Positions 1 to 6,140 of a DNA stretch of 10,055 bases are shown in pieces. The notes beneath the pieces are model-generated. The model was not told the origin of the DNA. It worked only from the letters and a program-made list of their open reading frames with translations, and searched no databases. Where the stretch lies: positions 1 to 10,055 of the forward strand of contig JAUUZB010000062.1 of assembly GCA_030590185.1 (NCBI GenBank), in the 5' to 3' direction. The stretch comes from Deltaproteobacteria bacterium. Lineage in GTDB: Bacteria; Myxococcota; XYA12-FULL-58-9; JAUUZB01. The number at the start of each line of letters is the position of its first letter. Position 1 is the first letter of the stretch. The position numbers and the translations under genes were made by a program.

Positions 1-42
1 CGCGGTCTACTCGAGTCCATCGCGCGGGTGCGCGGCATATGA
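1..42 (+). CDS. C-terminal end of an unidentified upstream gene (partial)
   Basis: Reading from base 1 gives 13 sense codons (RGLLESIARVRGI) followed by TGA at 40-42, with no internal stop. The stop overlaps the start codon of the next gene in an ATGA arrangement, the usual sign of two translationally coupled genes. Because the following gene is AbiEii-like, the missing gene could be an antitoxin or regulator partner, but 13 residues are too few to recognise a family. That it is a real gene rests on the open frame and the overlap alone. Confidence 0.5.
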   Translation, partial: RGLLESIARVRGI

Positions 43-683
43 TCTATTCCCCCGAACGCGTCATCCCCGAAGCGCTCAGTCGCATCGTCGATCCGCTTCC
101 GTATTGGTTCGTCATCGGTGGTCAGGCGGTGCGCTGCCTAAGCCCCTACCGACCGAGCCGGGACGTCGTCTTCGGCGTGCTCGCTGCCACGGATCTCGAT
201 GACCTAGTTGCTGAACTCCAGAAGAACGGCGACGTCATCATTCAAGAGCGCAGCGCCGATACCGCCCATCTCTCCTGGAACGAGATCAAGGTCTCGGTGT
301 TCATGCTCGACATCTTCACCGAGCACGTCGAAGGTCGGCGACTCAGCGTGCGGGGAATCCTCGCCACGAAGCTGCATGCCATCCTCGACCGCGGCGCGCG
401 CCGTGATTTCTTCGACCTCTACGTCACCTTGCAAGATCAGCAGCTCGGCATCGCGGAGAGCCTAGGCGCGATCCGCGAGGTGTATCAGCAACCCATCAAT
501 GACGCTTTGCTATTGCGTGCCCTTACCTACTTCGACGACGCTGAGCGCGAAGCACCGTTGCCAGGGGAAGGGCCGAAGGACTTTGATACGGTCAAGGACT
601 TCTTTCTGTCGCGGGTCGGCAACCTCATCGTGCCTCCGTCGAGGTCTTTGGAGATCCAGCAATGGTCGGTAGACGTACGTTGA
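39..683 (+). CDS. AbiEii/AbiGii-like nucleotidyltransferase-fold protein, active site apparently degenerate
   Basis: This 214-residue protein resembles the AbiEii/AbiGii (or DUF6036-like) nucleotidyltransferase family, toxins of type IV toxin-antitoxin pairs that transfer nucleotides to RNA targets. Visible landmarks are the GGQA motif at residues 27-30, the metal-binding strand SRDVVFG at 40-46, and the C-terminal family motif K111-L with R118...RRDFFDLY at 121-128, where D123 and D126 match the conserved KDxxDL pattern. In active members the metal site reads DxD; here the second Asp is Val44, so metal binding and catalysis are doubtful. The start is the ATG at 39, which overlaps the stop of the upstream gene, and no clear Shine-Dalgarno is needed if translation is coupled. 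The next gene begins within or just after its 3' end. It may be a toxin that has lost activity, or a member of a related non-toxic NTase-fold family. Family assignment is fairly secure; the toxin role is inferred. Confidence 0.72.
   Translation: MIYSPERVIPEALSRIVDPLPYWFVIGGQAVRCLSPYRPSRDVVFGVLAATDLDDLVAELQKNGDVIIQERSADTAHLSWNEIKVSVFMLDIFTEHVEGRRLSVRGILATKLHAILDRGARRDFFDLYVTLQDQQLGIAESLGAIREVYQQPINDALLLRALTYFDDAEREAPLPGEGPKDFDTVKDFFLSRVGNLIVPPSRSLEIQQWSVDVR
650..653 (+). promoter_or_regulatory. Shine-Dalgarno GGAG for the lipoprotein gene
   Basis: GGAG lies 8 bases before the ATG at 662, inside the 3' end of the nucleotidyltransferase gene. It favours the ATG at 662 over the alternative ATG at 686, which sits 2 bases after the upstream TGA and has no comparable site. 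This is the only well-placed ribosome binding site I can see in the window. Confidence 0.45.
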
Positions 684-1543
684 GAATGAAACCAACGCTC
701 GGATTGCTCATCATCGCGTGCCTCGCGTCGGCCTGCACCACCAAGTACCCCGAGGATCACCTCGAGACCTTCCGGCCGGTCGCCGAGTACGCTCGCGTCC
801 AACGGATCGCCGGACCGGGAGCTGAGCTCCATGGGCTGACCGCGACCAAGGTAAAATCCGACGGCGTCATGAACCTGCTCGCGACCTACGCCCCGGAGGT
901 CACCTACCGCTTCGTCCAGGCCGACGTTCCCCTCGTGGCCCCGGAGGCGCCGCCGGTCACGGAAGCGGCACCCATCGGCTCGGGCATCGTGGCGCCGACA
1001 GTGGAGCCCGCGCGGGTGCGTTTCAACATGATCGATGTCCTGATCAAAAAACCCTTTCGCGTCTCTCGCCAAGCCGAGACCAAGGCCTTGCACCGCTCGT
1101 ACGCGAGCGTCCCGATCTCGGCGGATATCCTGCCGACCTTGCTGCCCGCACCTACCTGCACCCTCGACCAGCTGTGGGCCACGGCCAAGAAACACGGGGT
1201 GCCCGACAACGCCGTGGCGGACATCACCTATGGATCCGAGTACCGCTTCACCATCGATGAGCTCGAGATCGATCTGCGCTTTGACCACCAATGCCAGCTC
1301 ATCGGTTATCTCAAAATCCTGGCCACCAATCGCCGGGCCTCCCGATCCTATGTCTACGTCACCATCGACGGCGAGGACCGCGGCATCATGAAGTTCAGGC
1401 TCGACGAAGGGAACCACGGCATCTTTCGGGTGGGCAGCTTTGGCTCCCACACCCTCGTCGTCCGTCACGATCGATTCGGCACCAAAACCCAAACGATCAA
1501 CCTCGAGCCCGGGACGCTCCCCACCATCGCCTTCGAGTTTTAG
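662..1543 (+). CDS. Predicted lipoprotein with C-terminal PEGA-like domain
   Basis: This gene encodes an exported protein of 293 residues (285 if the ATG at 686 is used). Counting from the Met at 686, the N-terminus has a Lys, a hydrophobic stretch (LGLLIIACLASA) and a lipobox-like LASAC with Cys17 as the probable lipidated residue. With the 662 start the n-region gains three arginines, which is also compatible with export. Residues 75-110 are rich in Pro, Ala and Val and look like a linker. Residues 221-285 (YVYVTIDGEDRG, then GNHGIFRVGSFGSHTLVV) fit the short beta-rich PEGA pattern, found near envelope proteins and kinases in Myxococcota. No enzyme motif is visible. It follows the nucleotidyltransferase gene closely and is likely co-transcribed with it, although a functional link is not obvious. 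Its stop interlocks with that of the converging kinase gene. Lipoprotein call good; PEGA call moderate. Confidence 0.68.
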   Translation: MVGRRTLRMKPTLGLLIIACLASACTTKYPEDHLETFRPVAEYARVQRIAGPGAELHGLTATKVKSDGVMNLLATYAPEVTYRFVQADVPLVAPEAPPVTEAAPIGSGIVAPTVEPARVRFNMIDVLIKKPFRVSRQAETKALHRSYASVPISADILPTLLPAPTCTLDQLWATAKKHGVPDNAVADITYGSEYRFTIDELEIDLRFDHQCQLIGYLKILATNRRASRSYVYVTIDGEDRGIMKFRLDEGNHGIFRVGSFGSHTLVVRHDRFGTKTQTINLEPGTLPTIAFEF

Positions 1544-3612
1544 TCGGCGGTGCGGGCGCAGCGAATTCCAATCGGGGGCCAGTCGCGGCCGGGGTACTCG
1601 CCCTCCCGGAAGGTGGTGGTGAAGGGCCTGTCGTAATGGGACGCGCCGCGGATGACTCTGCGCTTGTACTTTTCGTCCGGTCCGGTCGGGTTGCGTTGCC
1701 GGCCCTCAGGATAGAGCTCGTACCAGTCGGAGACCCACTCCCGGGCGTTGCCCTCCATGTCGCACAGCCCGTAGGGGCTCTTGCCCTTGGGCTTTGGACA
1801 GACCGCCAGCGGGCCGGAGGTCTTGCAGTCCTTGGTCACCGCCAGGCTGCAATCGCTCGGCTGGTCACCCCAGGGATGGGCGCGATCATCGGTGCCCTTG
1901 GCCGCGCGCTCCCACTCCGCCTCGGTGGGGAGCCGCTTGCCCGCCCATTCGCAATAGGCCTTGGCCTCCTCCCAGTCGATGCTCATGATCGGGTGGTTGC
2001 CCTTGCCCCAGCCCGGGCTGCCGGCGGCGGAACGATAGCGTTCGGCTCGACGGTCCTGCTTGCAGCCGCCCCCCCCCACGCAGGCCAGGTACTGGTCGAT
2101 GGTCACCTCGGTTTCGTCGATCTGATACGCGTCGGTGAAGACCGCGTGGTAGGGAGCTTCGTACTCGCCGCAGACACGGGAGGCCTTGCTGCTGCAGCCC
2201 ATCATGAACCAACCGGCTGGTACCGCACAGACGCGGCCGCCCTTGCCCGTTGGTGAGGGGACGCATTGGGGCGTTGGCGGGGTACGGTCCGGTCGCACGT
2301 CGTAGGCAACCGGCAGGAACGCGGCATCGTCGGCCTCGATGATCACGCCGTAGTGCCCCGGCAGGCCGCCCGCGAAGAACCAGACGCCGGCTCGACCGGC
2401 TGCGTCGGTGGTGAGGGTTAGGTCCCGGTGCTTCTCGCGGGCGCCGCTCTCGTCGGACCCGAGCCCTTCATCGGCGGCTTCGACCGGCGCGAGGCGCACG
2501 GAGATCGTCTCGCCGGCGACCGTCCGGTCTTCGAGATCGGTGAGCGTGATCTCGAGGCGATCGGTTTGCCCGGCGAGCGTGGTGCGGACACTGAAACCGC
2601 TGACGGCGAGAAAATGGTCAGGCGTGTCCTCGCCCGACAGGAGCCACACCGCCGCCGCGATACAGACGATCGCGGCCCCCACCAACAACCCGCGCAGGGT
2701 GTGCGTCTCCGGTGCCTCGCGCTGGGCCGGCCGCATCGCGGGTCGTTCAGCCCGGCTGAGCTCCGTGCCTCGGTCGGCGAGCGCGGCGCGAACCTCCGCC
2801 ACGTTCTGGTAGCGATCCGCCACGTCCGGCTCGAGCATCTTGTCCAGGACCGTTCGAAATCCCTTCGAGACATTGACCAGGTGATGAAAGTCCGGCCGCA
2901 TCTTGGACTGGGGAATGCTCGCCGCTTCCTTTTGGGCGAGCTGGGAGACCAGGGTCATGCCGAGGGCGTAGATGTCCGACGCCGGCACCGGCTGGCCGGC
3001 GAGCTGTTCCATCGGCACGTAACCAGCGGAGCCGACCATGGTGCCATCCGCGGCGGCGTGGTCCACGCCCGCACCCCTCGCTGTGTCAAAATCGATCAGC
3101 ACCGGCTCGCCTGTTGGGGTGAGCACGATGTTCTCCGGTTTGATGTCGCGATGCAGCACCGGCGGGGACAGGCCGTGCAGATACTCGACGGTGTCCAGCA
3201 TCTTTTCGAGCAGCGCCCGAGCCTGCTCTTCGTCGTAGCGCTCGTGGCGGTCGGCGAGGGTTGATCCTGCGATTAAATCCTGAACCAGGTACCGGCGGTG
3301 CACCCCCCCCACGGTCGCTTCCAAATATTCGTGGACCTTGGGGATCCCCGGGTGATCGAGCTGGCTGAGGATCTCAAACTGCCGGCGGAACAACTCGAGC
3401 GCCTTGACGTCCTGCACCTTTTCAAAGAGCAGCACCTTGAGGGCGAAGTGCTCGCCATCCGAGTCGCGGATCACCTCGTAGGTTCGGCTCGATCCCCCGG
3501 CCCCGAGCTTTCGCACCGCCCGCAGGCGCCCATCCAACAACAGGGGCGCGTCGCAGGCCGCGCAGTGCTCGGCGCCTTCTTCGGCGTGGGTGTCGCAGTG
3601 GAGGCAGATCAT
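1540..3612 (-). CDS. Transmembrane Ser/Thr protein kinase with zinc ribbon, Ig-like and FGE-like (SUMF1) domains
   Basis: A 690-residue fusion. Residues 3-20 form a zinc ribbon (CxxC at 3/6 and 17/20). A Hanks-type kinase domain spans about 31-280: nucleotide loop LGAGGSSRTY at 36-45, Lys59 in FALKV, HRDIKPEN at 154-161 and DFD at 174-176. Residues 308-326 are a single membrane helix. An outer Ig/Big-1-like beta domain follows (about 334-440, with TTDAAGRAGV at 401-410), then an FGE-sulfatase/SUMF1 fold (about 456-687) with ETEVT, CEWAGKRLPTEAEWE, DMEGN and C-terminal GIRC. The kinase is probably cytoplasmic and active, since Lys59, Asp156 and Asp174 are kept, although the DFG glycine is Asp and the APE motif reads PMEQ. 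The FGE domain lacks the catalytic cysteine pair near 656-670, so it probably binds rather than oxidises. It has about 15 cysteines after residue 449, consistent with disulfides outside the cytoplasm. No Shine-Dalgarno precedes the ATG. It lies 60 bases after the FlgT-like gene and probably shares its transcript. Confidence 0.9.
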   Translation of the reverse strand: MICLHCDTHAEEGAEHCAACDAPLLLDGRLRAVRKLGAGGSSRTYEVIRDSDGEHFALKVLLFEKVQDVKALELFRRQFEILSQLDHPGIPKVHEYLEATVGGVHRRYLVQDLIAGSTLADRHERYDEEQARALLEKMLDTVEYLHGLSPPVLHRDIKPENIVLTPTGEPVLIDFDTARGAGVDHAAADGTMVGSAGYVPMEQLAGQPVPASDIYALGMTLVSQLAQKEAASIPQSKMRPDFHHLVNVSKGFRTVLDKMLEPDVADRYQNVAEVRAALADRGTELSRAERPAMRPAQREAPETHTLRGLLVGAAIVCIAAAVWLLSGEDTPDHFLAVSGFSVRTTLAGQTDRLEITLTDLEDRTVAGETISVRLAPVEAADEGLGSDESGAREKHRDLTLTTDAAGRAGVWFFAGGLPGHYGVIIEADDAAFLPVAYDVRPDRTPPTPQCVPSPTGKGGRVCAVPAGWFMMGCSSKASRVCGEYEAPYHAVFTDAYQIDETEVTIDQYLACVGGGGCKQDRRAERYRSAAGSPGWGKGNHPIMSIDWEEAKAYCEWAGKRLPTEAEWERAAKGTDDRAHPWGDQPSDCSLAVTKDCKTSGPLAVCPKPKGKSPYGLCDMEGNAREWVSDWYELYPEGRQRNPTGPDEKYKRRVIRGASHYDRPFTTTFREGEYPGRDWPPIGIRCARTAD
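2069..2077. repeat. C9 homopolymer tract inside the kinase gene (FGE domain)
   Basis: Nine consecutive C on the plus strand (G on the coding strand) encode part of the Gly run in CVGGGGC, residues 511-517 of the kinase fusion. A slip of one base would shift the frame in the outer FGE-like domain while leaving the kinase and membrane segment intact. Confidence 0.9.
3303..3310. repeat. C8 homopolymer tract inside the kinase gene (kinase domain)
   Basis: Eight consecutive C on the plus strand encode the VGGV turn at residues 101-104 of the kinase, between the N-lobe strands. A slip here would truncate the protein before the catalytic loop. Confidence 0.9.
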
Positions 3613-3672
3613 CGTACGTGCTGCCGAGTCGTGGTGTCGTAAGATTGGATCACGGGCTCAGCCTCCAGGCGC

Positions 3673-4821
3673 TCAGAACGTCACGACCAATTTGTTCCTG
3701 CCAACGCTGACCACGTCGAGGTCACGCAACCCCGAGGCCGGTGGCGTGTCAACGAGTCCGACGAGGAGCGTCTGCACCAGATCACCTGCGCTACAGTCGC
3801 AGGTGAGACCAATATTGAGACGATCCCCGTTGAACTGACCCTCGACCGTACCAACCCCCGGGAGCCGCGCCAGCAACGCCTCGAAGGGTCTGCCCTGGCG
3901 CCGGTAGCTGCTCATCCCCTCGAGCACGACCTCGAGGGTGTTACCGCCGCGGGCGGCTGCGCCACAGCCCGCGTGCAGGTCATCGAGCAGGGGACGAAAG
4001 ACGCGCTCTATGAAGTTGCGGCCACGGCCCCTCATCGCCCTCCTCATGGCGCGCTCGAGGTTGATCCCCATCGAGGAGATTTGATCCGGCCGGGTGCTGA
4101 ACAACTGACCGCTCGCGACGTGGAAGCCGCGAAAGGCGCTCTGCACCTCGATGCGGGTCTGGCCGTTGAGCGCCGCGAACGCCGCGTTCTCGATGCGGCC
4201 CTTATCCTCGATGACCACCCGACCGATAATCAATAGATCTGCGCCGCTGTTCCGGGCCGTGGTCAACACCCGATCCCGTTGGTTCGACCAGCGCTGATAG
4301 GCCGACGGAGATTCACGGCAGAGATCCGTAGCGATTTTCCGACCGACGATGGTGAAACCGTTCTCGAGGAGCAGATGCTCGAGCTCCGCGGCGATCAGCC
4401 CGCTATTGTCGACCGCCGTGCGCTTGCCGCGCCGCGCGAGAACCTCCTGGACGACGACCATCACCGGGCAAGCGCTCGTCGTGGCCGGAGCACCGGGCCC
4501 CCGCGGCACAAAGGTCGCCCCCAGGCGAACCCGATAGCGGTCCGCGTCGCCCTGCTCGTCAATGATCCGGAAATACCAGGCGCCCGCAGGGTCGGGGTTG
4601 CTCAGCAGATCCTCGATGACCGCCGCGTCGGTCTTCTCGCGCGCCGCGGACAATGCCTTGGACAAGGCCTCGTGCTTGGCGGTTTCCGCGTCGCCATCCC
4701 GGAGGGTGCCTTCGCCGATGAAGATGAGCTCCGGGAGCCCGGCAGCGAATGATGCTCCGGAGAAGGAGAGAAGCGAGCAAACCGCGGCGCTGAGCCACGG
4801 GACCGAGCGAAGGGGCACCAT
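3673..4821 (-). CDS. Secreted FlgT/LPP20-like periplasmic protein
   Basis: A 382-residue exported protein. The start chosen is the ATG at 4821, because it gives a standard signal peptide (positively charged start, hydrophobic core, likely cleavage after SGASFA near residue 26); a TTG at 4890 would add 23 residues that spoil it. Residues 31-105 (GEGTLRDGDAETAKHEALSK) resemble the N-terminal domain of FlgT and LPP20-type proteins, where Gly-Glu-Gly is followed by a helix rich in Ala. Residues 118-240 (VMVVVQEVL, then LLENGFTIVG and GADLLIIGRV) follow the FlgT middle/CsgG/TolB-N pattern. Residues 295-382 form a further alpha-beta section (LEVVLEG, LPGVGTVEG) with a CDC pair at 341-343. FlgT supports flagellar motors in vibrios, but no flagellar gene is nearby, so a general envelope-assembly role is more likely. 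It sits directly upstream of the kinase gene and may be its functional partner. Fold assignment is from pattern only. Confidence 0.7.
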   Translation of the reverse strand: MVPLRSVPWLSAAVCSLLSFSGASFAAGLPELIFIGEGTLRDGDAETAKHEALSKALSAAREKTDAAVIEDLLSNPDPAGAWYFRIIDEQGDADRYRVRLGATFVPRGPGAPATTSACPVMVVVQEVLARRGKRTAVDNSGLIAAELEHLLLENGFTIVGRKIATDLCRESPSAYQRWSNQRDRVLTTARNSGADLLIIGRVVIEDKGRIENAAFAALNGQTRIEVQSAFRGFHVASGQLFSTRPDQISSMGINLERAMRRAMRGRGRNFIERVFRPLLDDLHAGCGAAARGGNTLEVVLEGMSSYRRQGRPFEALLARLPGVGTVEGQFNGDRLNIGLTCDCSAGDLVQTLLVGLVDTPPASGLRDLDVVSVGRNKLVVTF

Positions 4822-4828
4822 CGCCGCT

Positions 4829-4857
4829 ATTGAACCCGGCGGCCCGGGTCGCGTCAA
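4829..4857 (-). promoter_or_regulatory. Candidate sigma70-type promoter for the FlgT-like gene
   Basis: On the minus strand TTGACG (4857-4852, five of six to TTGACA) is followed by a 17-base spacer and TTCAAT (4834-4829, four of six to TATAAT). The -10 ends 7 bases before the ATG at 4821, so transcription would begin at or within a base or two of the start codon. No Shine-Dalgarno is present, which suits a leaderless message. The element supports the 4821 start over the TTG at 4890. Confidence 0.45.
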
Positions 4858-4864
4858 CCATTCA

Positions 4865-4881
4865 GAGCTGGTGATCAGCTC
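4865..4881 (-). terminator. Short hairpin after the ATPase stop codon, possible weak terminator
   Basis: GAGCTG and CAGCTC form a perfect 6-bp stem with a 5-base loop, starting 9 bases downstream of the ATPase TGA on the minus strand and before the candidate promoter of the next gene. There is no following U-run, so it is not a standard intrinsic terminator. It could slow polymerase, protect the 3' end, or be chance. Confidence 0.3.
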
Positions 4882-4890
4882 CCACCGCAA

Positions 4891-6042
4891 TCAGATGACG
4901 GCCGCGATCACCTCAGGCGCCTCGTTGATCGGCAGGGCCTCGATCCCATCCGTGAGCCCATAGCGTTCCTCCCCGGCGAAAACGACAAAACCGACCCGGG
5001 CCCCGATATCCGCCATTCCGTTCCGGAGTCCCTTGCTGGCCCGCGGGGCCGTGGTCCGTTTGATCTCAATCGCAACGGGCGCTCGACCCGACCGGACCGT
5101 GACCAGGTCGATCTCGGCCCCTCCACTGGTCCGGTAGAAGAAACTCTCGGTACCCTCCGGCAACCGGGCTCGGATCTGCTCGATCGCAAAGCTCTCCCAA
5201 GAGCTTCCCGAGTGAGGCGAATCGCGTAATCCGTCAGCCTCCGTCACGCCGAGCAGCTCGTGCAGGATTCCAGAATCCCGGATGAAGATCTTGGGTGACT
5301 TCACGAGGCGTTTCTTGATGTTGATCCAATAGGGTTGAAGACGCAGGAGTACGAACGCTCCGGCGAGGATATCGAGGTAGCCGTCCACGGTTCGCCGATC
5401 CAAGTCGATGCTGGCTGAGATCTTCGAGGCGTTCCAGAGTTGTCCCTGGCAGTGCGCCATCATCGTCCAAAACCGGCGCACCTTGGCGGGCTCCCCACCC
5501 GCGATGGCCGGGATGTCTCGCTCGATGAAGGTACGCAGGAAGTTGCGCCGCCAGGTGGCGCTCAGCTCCTCGCTGCTGGCGAGGTAAGAATCGGGGAACC
5601 CACCGCGAAGCCACAGCCGGGCCGTGTCTGCCACCTCGCCTAGTGTGAAGGGCAGGAGCTCCTGATAGGCGATGCGTCCTGCGAGCGATTCTGATGTACC
5701 CCTGATCAGGGACGGTGAGGCCGAGCCGAGCAAGAGGAAGCGACCGTTCTTCTCGCGATGGTCATCGATCAACGGACGCAGCGCAGCAAAGAGCTCCGGC
5801 AGCCGTTGGACCTCATCCAAGACCACCAACCGTTCCGAGAGATCGCGGAGATAGAGATCTGGATCGTCGAGCTTGCGCAGGTCGGACTGCCGCTCGAGGT
5901 CGAGATAGATCGCATCGGGGATATCCCCGGCGATTTGCCTCGCGAGGGTTGTCTTTCCCACCTGTCGGGCCCCGACTATTCCAACTGCTGGAAAATGCTC
6001 GAGAAGATGGGTGATTCGGGGGGTGAGCTGCCTCGCGATCAT
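4891..6042 (-). CDS. AAA+ ATPase with DUF4143 domain
   Basis: A 383-residue, full-length member of the stand-alone ATPase family with AAA_14 and DUF4143 domains. Walker A is GARQVGKTT (24-32), Walker B is RLVVLDE (71-77, with D76 and E77), and a sensor-1-like GSASPSL follows at 106-112. The conserved LRGGFPDSYL is at 145-154. Residues about 195-240 form a winged-helix segment (WNASKISASIDLDRRTVDGYL). The C-terminal part carries the family's nuclease-like signature: YRTSGGAEIDLV (E310, D312) and AIEIKR (E326, K328), similar to a PD-(D/E)xK core. The cellular role of this family is poorly known; nucleic-acid-related functions are proposed. The gene has its own promoter inside a 32-bp inverted repeat that ends 3 bases before the ATG, so self-contained regulation is likely. 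Such genes are often scattered and transferred between lineages. Intact by every motif I can check. Confidence 0.93.
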   Translation of the reverse strand: MIARQLTPRITHLLEHFPAVGIVGARQVGKTTLARQIAGDIPDAIYLDLERQSDLRKLDDPDLYLRDLSERLVVLDEVQRLPELFAALRPLIDDHREKNGRFLLLGSASPSLIRGTSESLAGRIAYQELLPFTLGEVADTARLWLRGGFPDSYLASSEELSATWRRNFLRTFIERDIPAIAGGEPAKVRRFWTMMAHCQGQLWNASKISASIDLDRRTVDGYLDILAGAFVLLRLQPYWINIKKRLVKSPKIFIRDSGILHELLGVTEADGLRDSPHSGSSWESFAIEQIRARLPEGTESFFYRTSGGAEIDLVTVRSGRAPVAIEIKRTTAPRASKGLRNGMADIGARVGFVVFAGEERYGLTDGIEALPINEAPEVIAAVI

Positions 6043-6045
6043 CTA

Positions 6046-6077
6046 TGCAAATTGTACACCATGATGTACATTTTGCA
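6046..6077. repeat. Near-perfect 32-bp inverted repeat, probable operator of the ATPase gene
   Basis: Arms TGCAAATTGTACA (6046-6058) and TGTACATTTTGCA (6065-6077) match at 12 of 13 positions when one is reversed, around a 6-base centre ccatga. Each arm contains the self-palindrome TGTACA, and the two copies are 12 bases apart, about one helical turn. The element is strikingly AT-rich against the GC-rich surroundings, and it covers both the -35 and -10 of the ATPase promoter. This layout is typical of a repressor site bound by a dimer or tetramer. Confidence 0.7.
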
Positions 6078-6078
6078 A
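6051..6078 (-). promoter_or_regulatory. Candidate promoter of the ATPase gene, giving a leaderless mRNA
   Basis: On the minus strand TTGCAA (6078-6073, four of six to the -35 consensus) precedes, by 16 bases, TACAAT (6056-6051, five of six to TATAAT). Eight bases separate the -10 from the ATG at 6042, so the message should begin at or almost at the start codon. No Shine-Dalgarno can be seen. Both hexamers lie in the inverted repeat, so a protein bound there would block polymerase. Confidence 0.55.
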
Positions 6079-6085
6079 GGTTAGG

Positions 6086-6131
6086 GAGCTGGCGCCCATG
6101 CCGATGCGGCTACATCTGTGCCCACCAGCTC
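6086..6131 (-). other. Intergenic structure between lipoprotein and ATPase genes
   Basis: GAGCTGG (6086-6092) and CCAGCTC (6125-6131) can pair as 7 bp around a 32-base loop that itself holds a small stem, GCCG/CGGC (6100-6103 with 6107-6110). It lies 10 bases after the giant lipoprotein's stop on the minus strand. The long loop and lack of a U-run make a terminator role uncertain. Confidence 0.22.
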
Positions 6132-6140
6132 GTCAATGGC

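Noticed and set aside
527..1492. Long minus-strand open frame of 321 codons opposite the nucleotidyltransferase and lipoprotein genes
   Set aside because: It is antisense to two genes with recognisable motifs, has low-complexity Arg/Gly/Asp composition and no family pattern; typical shadow frame in GC-rich DNA.
1291..2256. Plus-strand open frame of 321 codons crossing the convergent gene ends
   Set aside because: It spans the ends of the lipoprotein and the FGE-coding part of the kinase gene and lacks any domain; GC-rich shadow.
2428..3264. Plus-strand open frame of 278 codons opposite the kinase domain
   Set aside because: Opposite strand encodes intact kinase motifs; this frame has no recognisable fold and no ribosome binding site.
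3613..3672. Possible promoter between the FlgT-like gene and the kinase gene
   Set aside because: No hexamer pair with acceptable spacing and no -10-like sequence just before the ATG; co-transcription is simpler.
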